Source: Xanthobacter dioxanivorans
GTDB lineage: Bacteria > Pseudomonadota > Alphaproteobacteria > Rhizobiales > Xanthobacteraceae
DNA: 64,000 bases
NCBI RefSeq assembly: GCF_016807805.1
Contig: NZ_CP063362.1
Location: 6,056,501 to 6,120,500, forward strand
Direction: 5' to 3'
The translations under genes were made by a program, and so were the position numbers. A model generated the notes under the pieces. That model ran no database searches. It saw nothing but the letters and a program-made list of their open reading frames with translations, and had not been told where the DNA came from. Shown here piece after piece: positions 52,915 to 61,321 of this stretch (position 1 is the stretch's first letter; the number at the start of each line of letters is the position of its first letter).

Positions 52915-53289
52915 TCACTTCTCCCGCGGCTCGAACACGACGCGCGGGGTTTCCCCCGTCTCCACACGCGCCTTCACGCGGGTACCGATGGGCAGCGTCT
53001 CGACGCCGACGATGGTGGTCACCATGCGCGGGCCCTCATCGAGATCGACGAGCGCGATGTTGTAGGAGCCCTCGCGCTTGCGGTTGACCGTGATCGCGTA
53101 GACCGTGCCGTTGCCGGAGGCCTCGACCCATTCGAGATCGGTCTCGCCGGACGGAGACATCACCTTCGGATAGAAGACGTATTCTCCCGTCTTGCGGGCA
53201 CGCTGGATCATGAAGTGCCCGCCGGCCAGGAATCGTTCGTAGGTCACCTGCGGCCCGGCCACTTCTGTTGCAGCGGACGTCTCGTCCAT
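52915..53289 (-). CDS. DUF35/OB-fold protein without zinc-ribbon cysteines
   Basis: 124 residues. The OB-fold part is clear (EWVEASGNGTVYAITVNRKR, YNIALVDLDEGPRMVTTIVG, PIGTRVKARVETG). The preceding ribbon, normally with four cysteines, reads FMIQRARKTGEYVFYPKVMS with none. DUF35 proteins bind acyl-CoA and partner thiolase-like enzymes. It heads the eight-gene operon and ends one base before the thiolase-like start. Loss of the zinc site is seen in some family members. Confidence 0.85.
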   Translation of the reverse strand: MDETSAATEVAGPQVTYERFLAGGHFMIQRARKTGEYVFYPKVMSPSGETDLEWVEASGNGTVYAITVNRKREGSYNIALVDLDEGPRMVTTIVGVETLPIGTRVKARVETGETPRVVFEPREK

Positions 53290-53614
53290 CCCTTTTCCTC
53301 CTTCATGGGCCAGGGCTGCCGCGGCTGAATTCGCCTCGCGCGCAGCGCTAGCCCGTCAATTCCTCTTCTTTCGCATGTCCAGGAGCCGATGTTCCGGCGG
53401 TCGCCGTGCACACCGGCCTGCCGCGAGGGAGAACCTGCCATCACCGCGCGATCGGCCCTTCCCGACGTCGCACCCTGCCCATGCCATACCGTTCTCGTTT
53501 GGTCAGAAATTTTTTGCATGGCGAATTACTTTCTGCAACGAGAAAAATTGCCTGCTTCCGAACGATCCGCATCCGCTCTATGGTTTGACCGGTAAAAGGC
53601 GAACGGAGCGCGCA
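53290..53614. promoter_or_regulatory. Divergent control region between the operon and iclR
   Basis: A 325-base gap serves both directions. It contains an AT-rich dyad, TTGCA (53514-53518) and TGCAA (53534-53538) with 15 bases between, flanked by T and A runs, a fair IclR binding candidate. No small gene was found in it. Confidence 0.4.
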
Positions 53615-54430
53615 GTGACCAAGGCAGACGCGGCCACCCAGCAGCCGACGGGCGAAGACACGCCACGCAGCCTGCAGAAATATGTAGGCGCAGTGGAAAA
53701 TGCCGTTTCGATTCTGCGCTTCCTCACCCATCATCATGCGCCGGCCGGCGTCGCGTACATCGCCCGCCAAAGTGGCATCCACGTCTCCACCACCTTCAAC
53801 ATCTTGCGCACGCTGGCCAAGGAAGGCTTGATCGCCTTCAACCCGGCCTCGAAGGAATACAGTCCCGGTCTCGGCCTTCTGGAGTTTTCCGTGCCTTTGC
53901 TCGGGGTGAACCAGATCGACCTGCTGCACCCTTCCCTCCAGGAGCTCGCGAGCCGGCACCGGGCGCTGATCGGGCTTTGGAAAGTCACCCCCCACAACCG
54001 CATCGTGCTGGTGGACCGGGTGGTGGAAGGCAAGGTCGTGCATGTGGACATGGCGGTCGGCTCACGTCTTCCGGCCTTCGTGGGGGCGGTCGGCCGCTGC
54101 ATCGCGGCCACGCGCGAGCTTTCAAAATCTGAGCTAGAGCGCCGCTTCCAGCCGCTGCGCTGGGAAAATCCGCCGCGCTTCGAGGAATATTGGGCGGATG
54201 TGGCCGATGCCCGGAAAACCGGCTTCGCCTTCGATCGCGGCCATCTTTTCAAGGGCCTGGACATCGCCGCCGCCGTCATCGCCGACCATGACGGACAGCC
54301 CCGCTTCGGAATAAGCGGCATCGCTGTCACGGGGCAGATGACGGAAGCAGAGCTTCAGGCGCTCGCACGCGAGCTGCATGAGGCCACGATCCGGATTTCC
54401 GCCAACCTCTACGGAAAATCAAAGGGTTAA
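53615..54430 (+). CDS. IclR-family transcriptional regulator
   Basis: 271 residues from a GTG preceded by GGAG. The winged helix reads VENAVSILRFLTHHHAPAGV, then YIARQSGIHVSTTFNILRTL and KEGLIAFNPASKEYSPGLGL. The C-terminal ligand domain contains SLQELASRHRALIGLWKV, AVGSRLPAFVGAVGRCIAAT and GFAFDRGHLFKGLDIAAAVI. IclR proteins sense small aromatic or organic acids and usually control the divergent operon. No defect is seen. Confidence 0.9.
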   Translation: MTKADAATQQPTGEDTPRSLQKYVGAVENAVSILRFLTHHHAPAGVAYIARQSGIHVSTTFNILRTLAKEGLIAFNPASKEYSPGLGLLEFSVPLLGVNQIDLLHPSLQELASRHRALIGLWKVTPHNRIVLVDRVVEGKVVHVDMAVGSRLPAFVGAVGRCIAATRELSKSELERRFQPLRWENPPRFEEYWADVADARKTGFAFDRGHLFKGLDIAAAVIADHDGQPRFGISGIAVTGQMTEAELQALARELHEATIRISANLYGKSKG

Positions 54431-54696
54431 CTGACGCGATGTCCATTTCCTGTCGGTCATTAGTTAGGTCCGGCTGGACATCAGGAAAGGTGTCCATGGA
54501 AAAGAGAGCATCATCTGGTGGAATCTGGCAAAGAACGTCTGTCAGCTCACGGTGCCCGTGCCGACGGATCCGTGGCGTTTCGCAAGAAGATCTCCCGCGG
54601 AAGGGCGCTCGAGCGCGAGCTGGCGAGCCTCGACCAGCCCAGGCGGTCCGCGCTGTCTTGTTGGTCAGCGCCACGGCGCAAAACTGGGAGGACACG
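54431..54696. other. Intergenic between iclR and the citE-like gene
   Basis: About 266 bases with a possible hairpin downstream of iclR (TGTCCATTTCCTG at 54450-54462 pairing with CAGGAAAGGTGTCCA-like bases near 54482-54496), which may end iclR transcription. No gene was recognised. Confidence 0.4.
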
Positions 54697-55537
54697 GTGT
54701 CTCAATCGACGCTCGACGCGGTCGGGCGGCCGCTTTTCGTGCCCGGTCACCGCCCCCGACCGCTGTGCCAAGGCCGCTGCGGCAGGCGCCGACGCCATTA
54801 TCATCGATCTTGAAGATGCCGTGCCGGCTGAGGCCAAGGGCGAGGCGCGCGAGGCGCTTCGGAACGCTTTACCTCGTCGGCGTTTGCGGTGCCCGTGCTG
54901 GTACGGGTCAATGCCGCGGGCACGCCCTGGCATGAGGCCGACCTTGCCGCCTGCGCCGCGCTGCTGCTCGCGGCGATCATGATGCCCAAGGCGGAGACTG
55001 CGGCCGGCGTCGCGCACGCCGCAAAGGCGAGCGGCCATCCGGTTCTCGCCCTCATTGAGACGGTATGGGGCCTGCGTGCCATCGATGCCATTGCCGAAGC
55101 CGCCACGCGGCTGGCGTTCGGCTCCATCGATTTCGGCTCCATCGATTGCGCAGCCGACATCGGCGCCGATCATGTGCGTGAGAGCCTGCTTTTGGCCCGC
55201 TCGCTCCTCGTTGTGGCGTCGCGCCCGACAGACCGGCCGGCGCCGCTCGATGGTGTGACCGACGCCATCAACGATGCCGAAGCCCTTTCCGGTGATTGCC
55301 GCCATGCCCGTGCTCTCGGGATGGGCGGCAAGCTTCTCATTCATCCGGCGCAGGTTCCCGGCGCGCGCCAAGCCTTCGCGCCCGGGCGCCGATGAAATGG
55401 CGTGGCCACGCACCATCCTCGCCGCCACGGCGTCAGCTACTGGCGGCGCGGTGAAGGTCGATGGGGCGATGGTGGACCCTCCCGTCATCAAGCGCGCCGA
55501 ACAGATCATGCGCAGAGCCGACGCAGGTGCGAAATGA
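54697..55537 (+). pseudogene. CitE/HpcH-type CoA-ester lyase, three frameshifts
   Basis: It starts at GTG 54697 behind GGGAGG: VSQSTLDAVGRPLFVPGHRP. One extra base near 54745 (a run of C) leads to DRCAKAAAAGADAIIIDLED. One base lost near 54865 leads to FAVPVLVRVNAAGTPWHEAD, AAIMMPKAET and HPVLALIETVWGLRAIDAIA. One extra base near 55388 leads to the end, ADEMAWPRTILAATASATGG to RRADAGAK. These are the HpcH/HpaI-CitE lyase motifs (Mg-binding E and D). The family cleaves citramalyl- or malyl-type CoA esters. The last 32 codons lie in the 603-bp repeat. Broken as written. Confidence 0.8.
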
Positions 55538-56038
55538 AGAGCGCCCAGGGAATTACGCAGCAGCTGGCCGAGTTCGCCGCCTCTATCAGGTATGGTGACC
55601 TGCCGCCGGAGGTGCCCCAGAGGGCGCACGATCTGACCATTGATTTCATCGGCAACATCGTGCGGGCGGGGGCGGAGGCGAACTCGACGCCGTCGCTCTT
55701 GGGCGTGGTGTGGCGTCTCGGCCTGGACGGGCCCGGGCAGTCCGCCGTTTTCGGTCTCAACCGCCGATATCCGCCCGCTACCGCTGCCCTTATCAACGGC
55801 ATGCTCGGCCACTCGCTGCATTTCAACGACACCCATTCGGAGAGCTCGACCCATCCGAGCGCGCCCGTGATGCCGGCGGCCCTGGCGGCCGCCGAGATGC
55901 CCGGCGCCAGCGGCCGCGACCTGCTCGTCGCTCTCGTGGCGGGGTATGAGGTGATGCTGCGTGTCGCCAACGCGCTTGATCCGACCGTCCACTATGCCCG
56001 CGGCTTCCATCCCACGGCGACCGCGGGCGTCTTCGGCG
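55436..56038. repeat. 603-bp direct repeat, copy 2
   Basis: Counterpart of 42794-43396. This copy sits in its natural setting, joined to the upstream citE-like gene, so it is probably the original. Recombination between the copies would delete or loop out 12.6 kb with the IclR-linked operon. Confidence 0.92.
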
Positions 56039-56190
56039 CGACCGCTGGCGCCGGTCGGATCGTTAGGCTCGCCGCCGCCATGAACGGGCTGATCGCCGCG
56101 TCGCTCGCCCGCGAGGATTTCGTGGGCGCGAGCGAGTCTTTCCTCCCAAGCGCATGCCAAAAAAGACACACGCAGCTCGACACCACTTGA
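55534..56190 (+). pseudogene. MmgE/PrpD-family protein, truncated copy 2
   Basis: The first 168 codons equal copy 1. It then runs on with GATAGAGRI and jumps to VRLAAAMNGLIAASLAREDF, so an internal part of the gene is deleted. The final codons (SFLPSACQKRHTQLDTT) are unrelated and end at 56190, just before the operator of the next gene. Normal members have about 450 residues; this frame has 218. Its ATG overlaps the citE-like stop. Probably not functional. Confidence 0.8.
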
Positions 56191-56198
56191 AACGTTTT

Positions 56199-56212
56199 CT
56201 AACGTATGTTTG
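56199..56212. promoter_or_regulatory. TetR-type operator upstream of the isovaleryl-CoA dehydrogenase-like genes
   Basis: CTAACGTATGTTTG matches the perfect operator core CTAACATATGTTAG at 12 of 14 bases and lies 43 bases before the start codon at 56255. Two mismatches could mean weaker binding, or the target of the second TetR at the right edge. Confidence 0.55.
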
Positions 56213-56254
56213 ATTCTGATCAATAGGCAAGTCGCGCAGCCATCGGGAGGATCG

Positions 56255-57472
56255 ATGATGAACGTCCAGGCCGGGCCAGGCATGGCCGCGCTCGAGGCCA
56301 TAAAGGCCAACTATTTGCTGACGCCCGAACAACGGCAGATCGTTGATCATGTGGATCGGGTTGCGCGCGAGATTCTTCATCCATTGCAAGACAAGATGGA
56401 TGCGGAAGAATGGTGGCCCGACGACTTGTTTCGGCAGATGGGCGAACTCGGACTGCTCGGCATTACTGCGCCCGAGGAGTTGGGCGGCAGCGGCCAGAAC
56501 GAATTTACCGAGGCCCTGGTGTCAGAGACCATCTCGAAATGGAACCCGGCCGTCGGACTTTCGCACGGCGCGCACGACAATTTGTGCCTCAACAACATCC
56601 TCAGGAACGGATCGGAAGAGCAGGTGCGGAAATACGTTCCCGGCCTGTGCTCGGGGAAGCTGGTCGGCGCACTTGGGCTGACCGAGCCCGGCGCGGGCTC
56701 GGACGCGCTGGGCTCGATGGCCACGAGCGCCGTGCGCGACGGCAACGACTATGTGATCAACGGCTCAAAGATCTACATTACCAACGGCCCGATCGCGGAT
56801 GTCATCCTGGTTTATGCAAAAACTGATAGGTCAAAGGGCGCCAAGGGAATATCTGCCTTTATCGTCGAGACTGACAATCCCGGCTTCAAGGTGGCGCAGA
56901 AGCTCGACAAGATGGGCTTCCGCGGCTCTCCCACAGGCGAACTGGTGTTCGAGGATTGCCGCGTGCCCGCCTCGGCCATGATCGGGGTCGAGAACAGCGG
57001 TGTTTCGGTGGTGATGAGCGGGCTCGACTTGGAGCGCGCGATGGTCGCTTCGATTTGCGTGGGGATGGCCGAAAGGGCTCTGGAGCTGGCGCTCGACTAC
57101 GCCAGGATCCGCGAACAGTTCGGCAAGCCCATAGCCCAATTTCAGATGGTGCAGTCGAAGCTCGCGGAAATCTACATCGAGGTCGAAACCGCCCGCGCCT
57201 TCGGCTATCGCGCGCTCGCGGCTTGCGTCGGCCTGCCCAGGGGAGGCGGCGGACGCGGCGAGATCCATAAGCTCACCGCCGCAGCCTGCCTTTACGCTGG
57301 CGAAGCTTTCAACAAGGCCGTGACCGAAGCGTGCCATATCCATGGCGGCTCGGGCTACATGCAGGATACCGAGATCAACTAATTCTACCGCGCCAACAAG
57401 CTGCTGGAAATCGGTGCAGGCACCAGCGAGGTGCGAAAAATTATCATTGCCGAAGAACTTCTGCGCGCCTGA
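56255..57472 (+). pseudogene. Isovaleryl-CoA dehydrogenase-like gene with stop codon near the end
   Basis: From MMNVQAGPGMAALEAIKANY (GGGAGG site upstream) it encodes an acyl-CoA dehydrogenase with GLTEPGAGSDALGSMATSAV, VINGSKIYITNG and VVMSGLDLERAMVASICVGM. The DLER glutamate is at the position of the catalytic base of isovaleryl-CoA dehydrogenase. At 57380-57382 a TAA stops it after DTEIN; the same frame then continues FYRANKLLEIGAGTSEVRKI to 57472. An arginine codon is expected at the stop. Loss of the last 30 residues removes FAD contacts, so the product is probably inactive. Confidence 0.82.
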
Positions 57473-57487
57473 GCGAGGACACCAGCT

Positions 57488-58684
57488 ATGAACGAGCGAT
57501 TGCTCAACGTCCCCGACCTGCCGACCCATTACCTGACAGAAGAGCAGCAGGCGCTGGCCGATCAGGCCTACAAGTTCTTCTTTTCCGAGTTTCACCACCT
57601 GAACGCCGAGATGGACGACACCGATGACCTGCCTGCCTGGGTTTTTCCCAAGCTGGGGGAGATGGGCTATCTGGGGCTGAACGTCTCGCCGGAGTATGGC
57701 GGCGCAGGGCTCGATTTCACCTCGGCCTGCATCATCACCGAGGAACTGTCGCGCGTCTCCGCCGCGATCGGTCTGAGCCACGTGGCCCACGACAATCTTT
57801 GCGTCAACAACATCTACCGCAACGCCAATGACGATCTGCGGCGGAAGTATCTGCCAGGCCTCTGCGATGGCTCGCTGATCGGCGCCCTGGGCCTGACGGA
57901 ACCGGGCGCGGGATCGGATGCGCTCGGTTCGATGCGGACGACCGCCCGGAAGGACGGCGACCACTACGTGCTCAACGGCTCAAGATCTTCATCACCAACG
58001 GCCCGATCGCCGATATCGTGCTGGTCTATGCCAAGACCTCGCCCGAAAAGGGCGACAAGGGTATCTCGGCTTTCATCGTCGAGACCGACAATCCTGGCTT
58101 CAAGGTGGCGCAGAAGCTCAACAAGATGGGGTTCCGCGGCTCGCCCGGGCGAGCTGGTGTTCGAGGATTGCCGGGTGCCGGCGGCAAACATGGTGGGCAG
58201 ACTGGACGGCGGTGTGGCGGTGACGATGTCCGGGCTCGATCTTGAACGCGCCATCGTCTGCTTCAACGCGATGGGCATCGCGCGCCGGGCATTGGAGATA
58301 TCCATCGACTATGCCAAGACGCGCCAGCAGTTCGGCAAGGCGATCGCCAATTTCCAGATGGCGCAGGCCATGCTGGCCGAGATGTATACCGCGATCGAGG
58401 CCGCTCGCAGCCTGTCGCTGCGCACCGCCGCCATGTGCGAGGGGCTTGAACAAGGCGAAGGGGGGCGTGGCGAGATCCACAAGCTGACGGCCGCGGCAAT
58501 CTTCAAGGCTGCGGCAGCGACCTCATTCGTGCTGGATCGCGCGGTGCAGATTCACGGCGGATCGGGCTACATGCGCGACACCGAGGTCAACCGCCTCTAT
58601 CGGACGGGGCGGGTGCTCGAGGTGGGTGCGGGCACGCAAGAAGTGCGCAAGCTCATTATTTCCGGCGAACTTCTGAAGAACTGA
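57488..58684 (+). CDS. Isovaleryl-CoA dehydrogenase-like protein with a frame-swapped middle
   Basis: 398 residues. Both ends are normal (AWVFPKLGEMGYLGLNVSPE, LTEPGAGSDALGSMRTTARK; MSGLDLERAIVCFNAMGIAR; QIHGGSGYMRDTEVNRLYRT). Between about 57980 and 58147 the frame reads SRSSSPTARSPISCWSMPRP, while another frame reads the proper KIFITNGPIADIVLVYAKTS and ISAFIVETDNPGFKVAQKL. One lost and one gained base cancel out, so some 56 residues of the middle beta domain are scrambled. It lies 15 bases after the previous gene, of which it is a paralogue. Likely inactive unless the indels are errors. Confidence 0.82.
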   Translation: MNERLLNVPDLPTHYLTEEQQALADQAYKFFFSEFHHLNAEMDDTDDLPAWVFPKLGEMGYLGLNVSPEYGGAGLDFTSACIITEELSRVSAAIGLSHVAHDNLCVNNIYRNANDDLRRKYLPGLCDGSLIGALGLTEPGAGSDALGSMRTTARKDGDHYVLNGSRSSSPTARSPISCWSMPRPRPKRATRVSRLSSSRPTILASRWRRSSTRWGSAARPGELVFEDCRVPAANMVGRLDGGVAVTMSGLDLERAIVCFNAMGIARRALEISIDYAKTRQQFGKAIANFQMAQAMLAEMYTAIEAARSLSLRTAAMCEGLEQGEGGRGEIHKLTAAAIFKAAAATSFVLDRAVQIHGGSGYMRDTEVNRLYRTGRVLEVGAGTQEVRKLIISGELLKN

Positions 58685-58694
58685 GGCTCGGCAC

Positions 58695-59498
58695 ATGGCA
58701 GAGAAACAAGTGCAGCGCCGTTTCGCCCCCGACCTCATGGCAGGGCAAGTGGCTCTCGTGACCGGCTCGGGCTCCGGCATGGGCCGCGTCACAGCGCTTG
58801 AAATGGCCTCCTGCGGGGCCAGACTGGCGCTTTTGGCCCGTCGCGAGGAGCCGCTTCAGGAAACCGCCAAGATAATCCGCGCCATGGGCGGCGAAGCCTT
58901 CGTCGTGCCGGGCGACACCCGCGACGAGAAGAGCGTGGAGGCGGCAATGCTGAAGATCAAAGATTACTACGGTCGGCTCGACGTGCTTGTGAACAATGCC
59001 GGCGGCCAGTATATCGCTGCCGCCCGCGACATCACCAACAAAGGGTTCGAGGCGGTTATCCGCAACAATCTGATCGGCTCGTGGCAGATGACGCGCGCCG
59101 CCGCCGACCACTTCATGTTCGAGAACGGCGGCTCGATCGTATTCGTAACTGCGATCTCGACCCGCACCGCACTGACGGGCTTCGCCCATACCGTTGCCGC
59201 GCGCGCAGGCGTCACAGGCTTGATGAAGACGCTCGCCGCCGAATGGGGTGAATACGGCATCCGCCTGAACTGCGTCGCTCCCGGTACGATCAAGACAGAG
59301 GCGCTCGGCCGCTACCCGATACCGCTGGAAAAGTGGCACGAGCTAAACCGGTCAGTTCTTAACCGCATGGGCGCGGCGGAAGACGTCGCAGGGACAATCG
59401 TTTTTCTTGCCTCCAAGCTCGGTTCCTTCATTACCGGCGAGGATGTGTATGTGGACGGGGAGAAACGCTGCACATGGGCCACGACGCCCGCGACATGA
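58695..59498 (+). CDS. SDR oxidoreductase, enoyl-CoA reductase-like (PECR/DECR group)
   Basis: 267 residues with VALVTGSGSGMGRVTALEMA and LVNNAGGQYIAAARDI. At the active site, where classical SDRs have YxxxK, it reads STRTALTGFAHTVAARAGVT with histidine in the tyrosine place. This is the pattern of peroxisomal trans-2-enoyl-CoA reductase and 2,4-dienoyl-CoA reductase relatives, which act on acyl-CoA. It fits a role in saturating a branched enoyl-CoA. It follows the dehydrogenase by 10 bases. Confidence 0.82.
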   Translation: MAEKQVQRRFAPDLMAGQVALVTGSGSGMGRVTALEMASCGARLALLARREEPLQETAKIIRAMGGEAFVVPGDTRDEKSVEAAMLKIKDYYGRLDVLVNNAGGQYIAAARDITNKGFEAVIRNNLIGSWQMTRAAADHFMFENGGSIVFVTAISTRTALTGFAHTVAARAGVTGLMKTLAAEWGEYGIRLNCVAPGTIKTEALGRYPIPLEKWHELNRSVLNRMGAAEDVAGTIVFLASKLGSFITGEDVYVDGEKRCTWATTPAT

Positions 59499-59543
59499 TC
59501 CATCCTGACATGTTCCAGGAGCGTCAGCGGGGAGACGGAAAGA

Positions 59544-60437
59544 ATGAGTGAATCCGTCGTCCTGCTCGAGATTGCCGATCGCATCGCGACAGTGACGCTC
59601 AACGACCCCGACAGGCGCAATCCCGTCACCGGCAACGAGATGATCGCGGGGCTGCTCAACGCGTTCGACCAGGCGCAGCGCGATCCTGAGGTGAGCGTCA
59701 TGATCCTGACCGGCGCCGACCCGGCCTTCTGCGCCGGCGGCGACATCAAGGAAATGTCAGACCCCGAAAGCGTGTTCCGCAAAGATCCGCTGGCCGCGGC
59801 GGACAGCTACATCACCGGCATTCAGCGGATACCGCTCGCGCTCTACAATCTCGACATACCTACGATCGCAGCTGTCAACGGCCCGGCCGTGGGCGCGGGC
59901 TGCGACCTGACGATGATGTGCGACATGCGCATCGCGTCGGAGAAGGCGAAATTCGGCGAGGTGTTTTTGAACCTCGGGATCATTCCTGGCGACGCAGGTA
60001 GCTGGTTCCTCACGCGGCGGCTCGGTCACCAGAAAGCGGCCGAACTGACATTCACCGGCCGGGTGGTCGGGGCCGAGGAGGCGCTGGAGCTTGGAATGGT
60101 GCTTGAGGTCGTGCCTCATGGCGATCTCATGGCGCGGGCGCGGGAGCGCGCGGCGGTGATTGCGGCCAAGCCGCCCCGCGCGGTGCGCGTCGCCAAGCGG
60201 CTGATGCGCAATGCCGAACGCATGGACCTGCCGGATTTCCTGAACGCCGCCGCCGCCTACCAGGCACTGATGCACCAGACCAAGGACCACCACGAAGCTC
60301 TTGCCGCGTTCCTCGAGAAACGAAAACCGGCGTTCTTTGGCGACCGACAGATCGGCCTTGCAGATGACCCGCTCAGACCAGAAGAAACTTCATCAGATCG
60401 CCAGGATGTGGAACCATCGCGGACGTGGTCTGATTAG
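59544..60437 (+). CDS. Enoyl-CoA hydratase/isomerase
   Basis: 297 residues. Crotonase motifs: GADPAFCAGGDIKEMSD, AAVNGPAVGAGCDLTMMCDM and KFGEVFLNLGIIPGDAGSWF with a glutamate in the acid/base position. The protein proper should end near FLEKRKPAFFGDR, as in relatives. The frame goes on for about 30 residues over the start of the thioesterase gene (60364), an unusual 74-base overlap that may reflect a small indel before the natural stop. No other defect. Confidence 0.87.
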   Translation: MSESVVLLEIADRIATVTLNDPDRRNPVTGNEMIAGLLNAFDQAQRDPEVSVMILTGADPAFCAGGDIKEMSDPESVFRKDPLAAADSYITGIQRIPLALYNLDIPTIAAVNGPAVGAGCDLTMMCDMRIASEKAKFGEVFLNLGIIPGDAGSWFLTRRLGHQKAAELTFTGRVVGAEEALELGMVLEVVPHGDLMARARERAAVIAAKPPRAVRVAKRLMRNAERMDLPDFLNAAAAYQALMHQTKDHHEALAAFLEKRKPAFFGDRQIGLADDPLRPEETSSDRQDVEPSRTWSD

Positions 60438-60849
60438 TGAGATGAACCTGAAGATCGAAAAGGTGACGATCGATGGCGTTCTGGTCAGGATGCCGTTCAA
60501 CCCCTCCTTCTGCGCCGACGAGGACAAGACCCTGCTGCACGGCGGGGTATTGACGGCCCTTCTCGACAGCGTGTTCGGACTAGCGAATTTCGTGGCGATC
60601 GACGGGATCAGCAGCATGGCGACACTCGACCTTCGCGTCGATTATCTGCGCCCGGTCAGATCGCAGGCCGACATCATGGTGCGCGCAGAATGCATTCGGC
60701 AGACCCGGCATATCGCATTCAATTCGGGCAGGATCTGGTTCGATGAGCCGGATCAGGCCGAAGTGGCCCGTGGCGCCGCGAGTTTTGCGCTCACGCGGGG
60801 CGAGATCAGCATTTTCGATGCGATGACGCAAAGCAGGTCCTCCAAATGA
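60364..60849 (+). CDS. PaaI-type hot-dog thioesterase
   Basis: 161 residues from MTRSDQKKLHQIARMWNHRG. The hot-dog fold is shown by DKTLLHGGVLTALLDSVFGL, MATLDLRVDYLRPVRSQADI and MVRAECIRQTRHIAFNSGRI, with HGG in the substrate pocket. These enzymes hydrolyse acyl-CoA, often to free CoA from dead-end or toxic intermediates. It begins inside the 3' end of the hydratase frame and overlaps the second thioesterase by 4 bases. Confidence 0.85.
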   Translation: MTRSDQKKLHQIARMWNHRGRGLISEMNLKIEKVTIDGVLVRMPFNPSFCADEDKTLLHGGVLTALLDSVFGLANFVAIDGISSMATLDLRVDYLRPVRSQADIMVRAECIRQTRHIAFNSGRIWFDEPDQAEVARGAASFALTRGEISIFDAMTQSRSSK

Positions 60850-61247
60850 CGCCGGATCTTGCAACTCATCAGCTCAGGAAAGTACCGTTCTTCCAGTTTC
60901 TCGACTTCACGATCACCGAGCTTGATGAAACGCACGCGACCGCGACAATGCCGTTCGCCGAACGACTGATCGGAAATCCAATCATGGAATACTACCATGG
61001 CGGAATCATCGCGAGCTTCATGGAGGCGGTCGCCGCGATCAGCGTAAGCCATGGTCCCGATCTGCAGCTATCCAAACCGATCAATCTGACGGTTGACTAC
61101 TTGCGCCCGGCGGTCAAAGGGTCCTTGATGACCGAGGCCACCGTGAAGCGGAAGGGCAGGCGCATCGCAAGCGTGCGGGCGGTCTGTTGGCAGGGTGACG
61201 ACCCCCGGCCGGTGGCCGAAGGGTTGTATCATTTTCTGATGGTCTGA
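60846..61247 (+). CDS. Second PaaI-type hot-dog thioesterase
   Basis: 133 residues with the same fold: MEYYHGGIIASFMEAVAAIS, KPINLTVDYLRPAVKGSLMT and ATVKRKGRRIASVRAVCWQ. Tandem paired thioesterases of this group are seen in aromatic and branched-acid operons and may form heteromers. It closes the plus-strand catabolic set. The IS66 target duplication starts 8 bases after the stop. Confidence 0.86.
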   Translation: MTPDLATHQLRKVPFFQFLDFTITELDETHATATMPFAERLIGNPIMEYYHGGIIASFMEAVAAISVSHGPDLQLSKPINLTVDYLRPAVKGSLMTEATVKRKGRRIASVRAVCWQGDDPRPVAEGLYHFLMV

Positions 61248-61321
61248 AGCCTGCTTCTCGTCGGTACGCCTACGGTCTAAACCGCCTTTCGAACTGACCG
61301 GCGCGGTAAGAGACTGCGCGT

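Noticed and set aside
54547..56310. Minus-strand frame of 587 codons over the citE and prpD remnants
   Set aside because: It is the antisense shadow of the plus-strand genes and has no family likeness.
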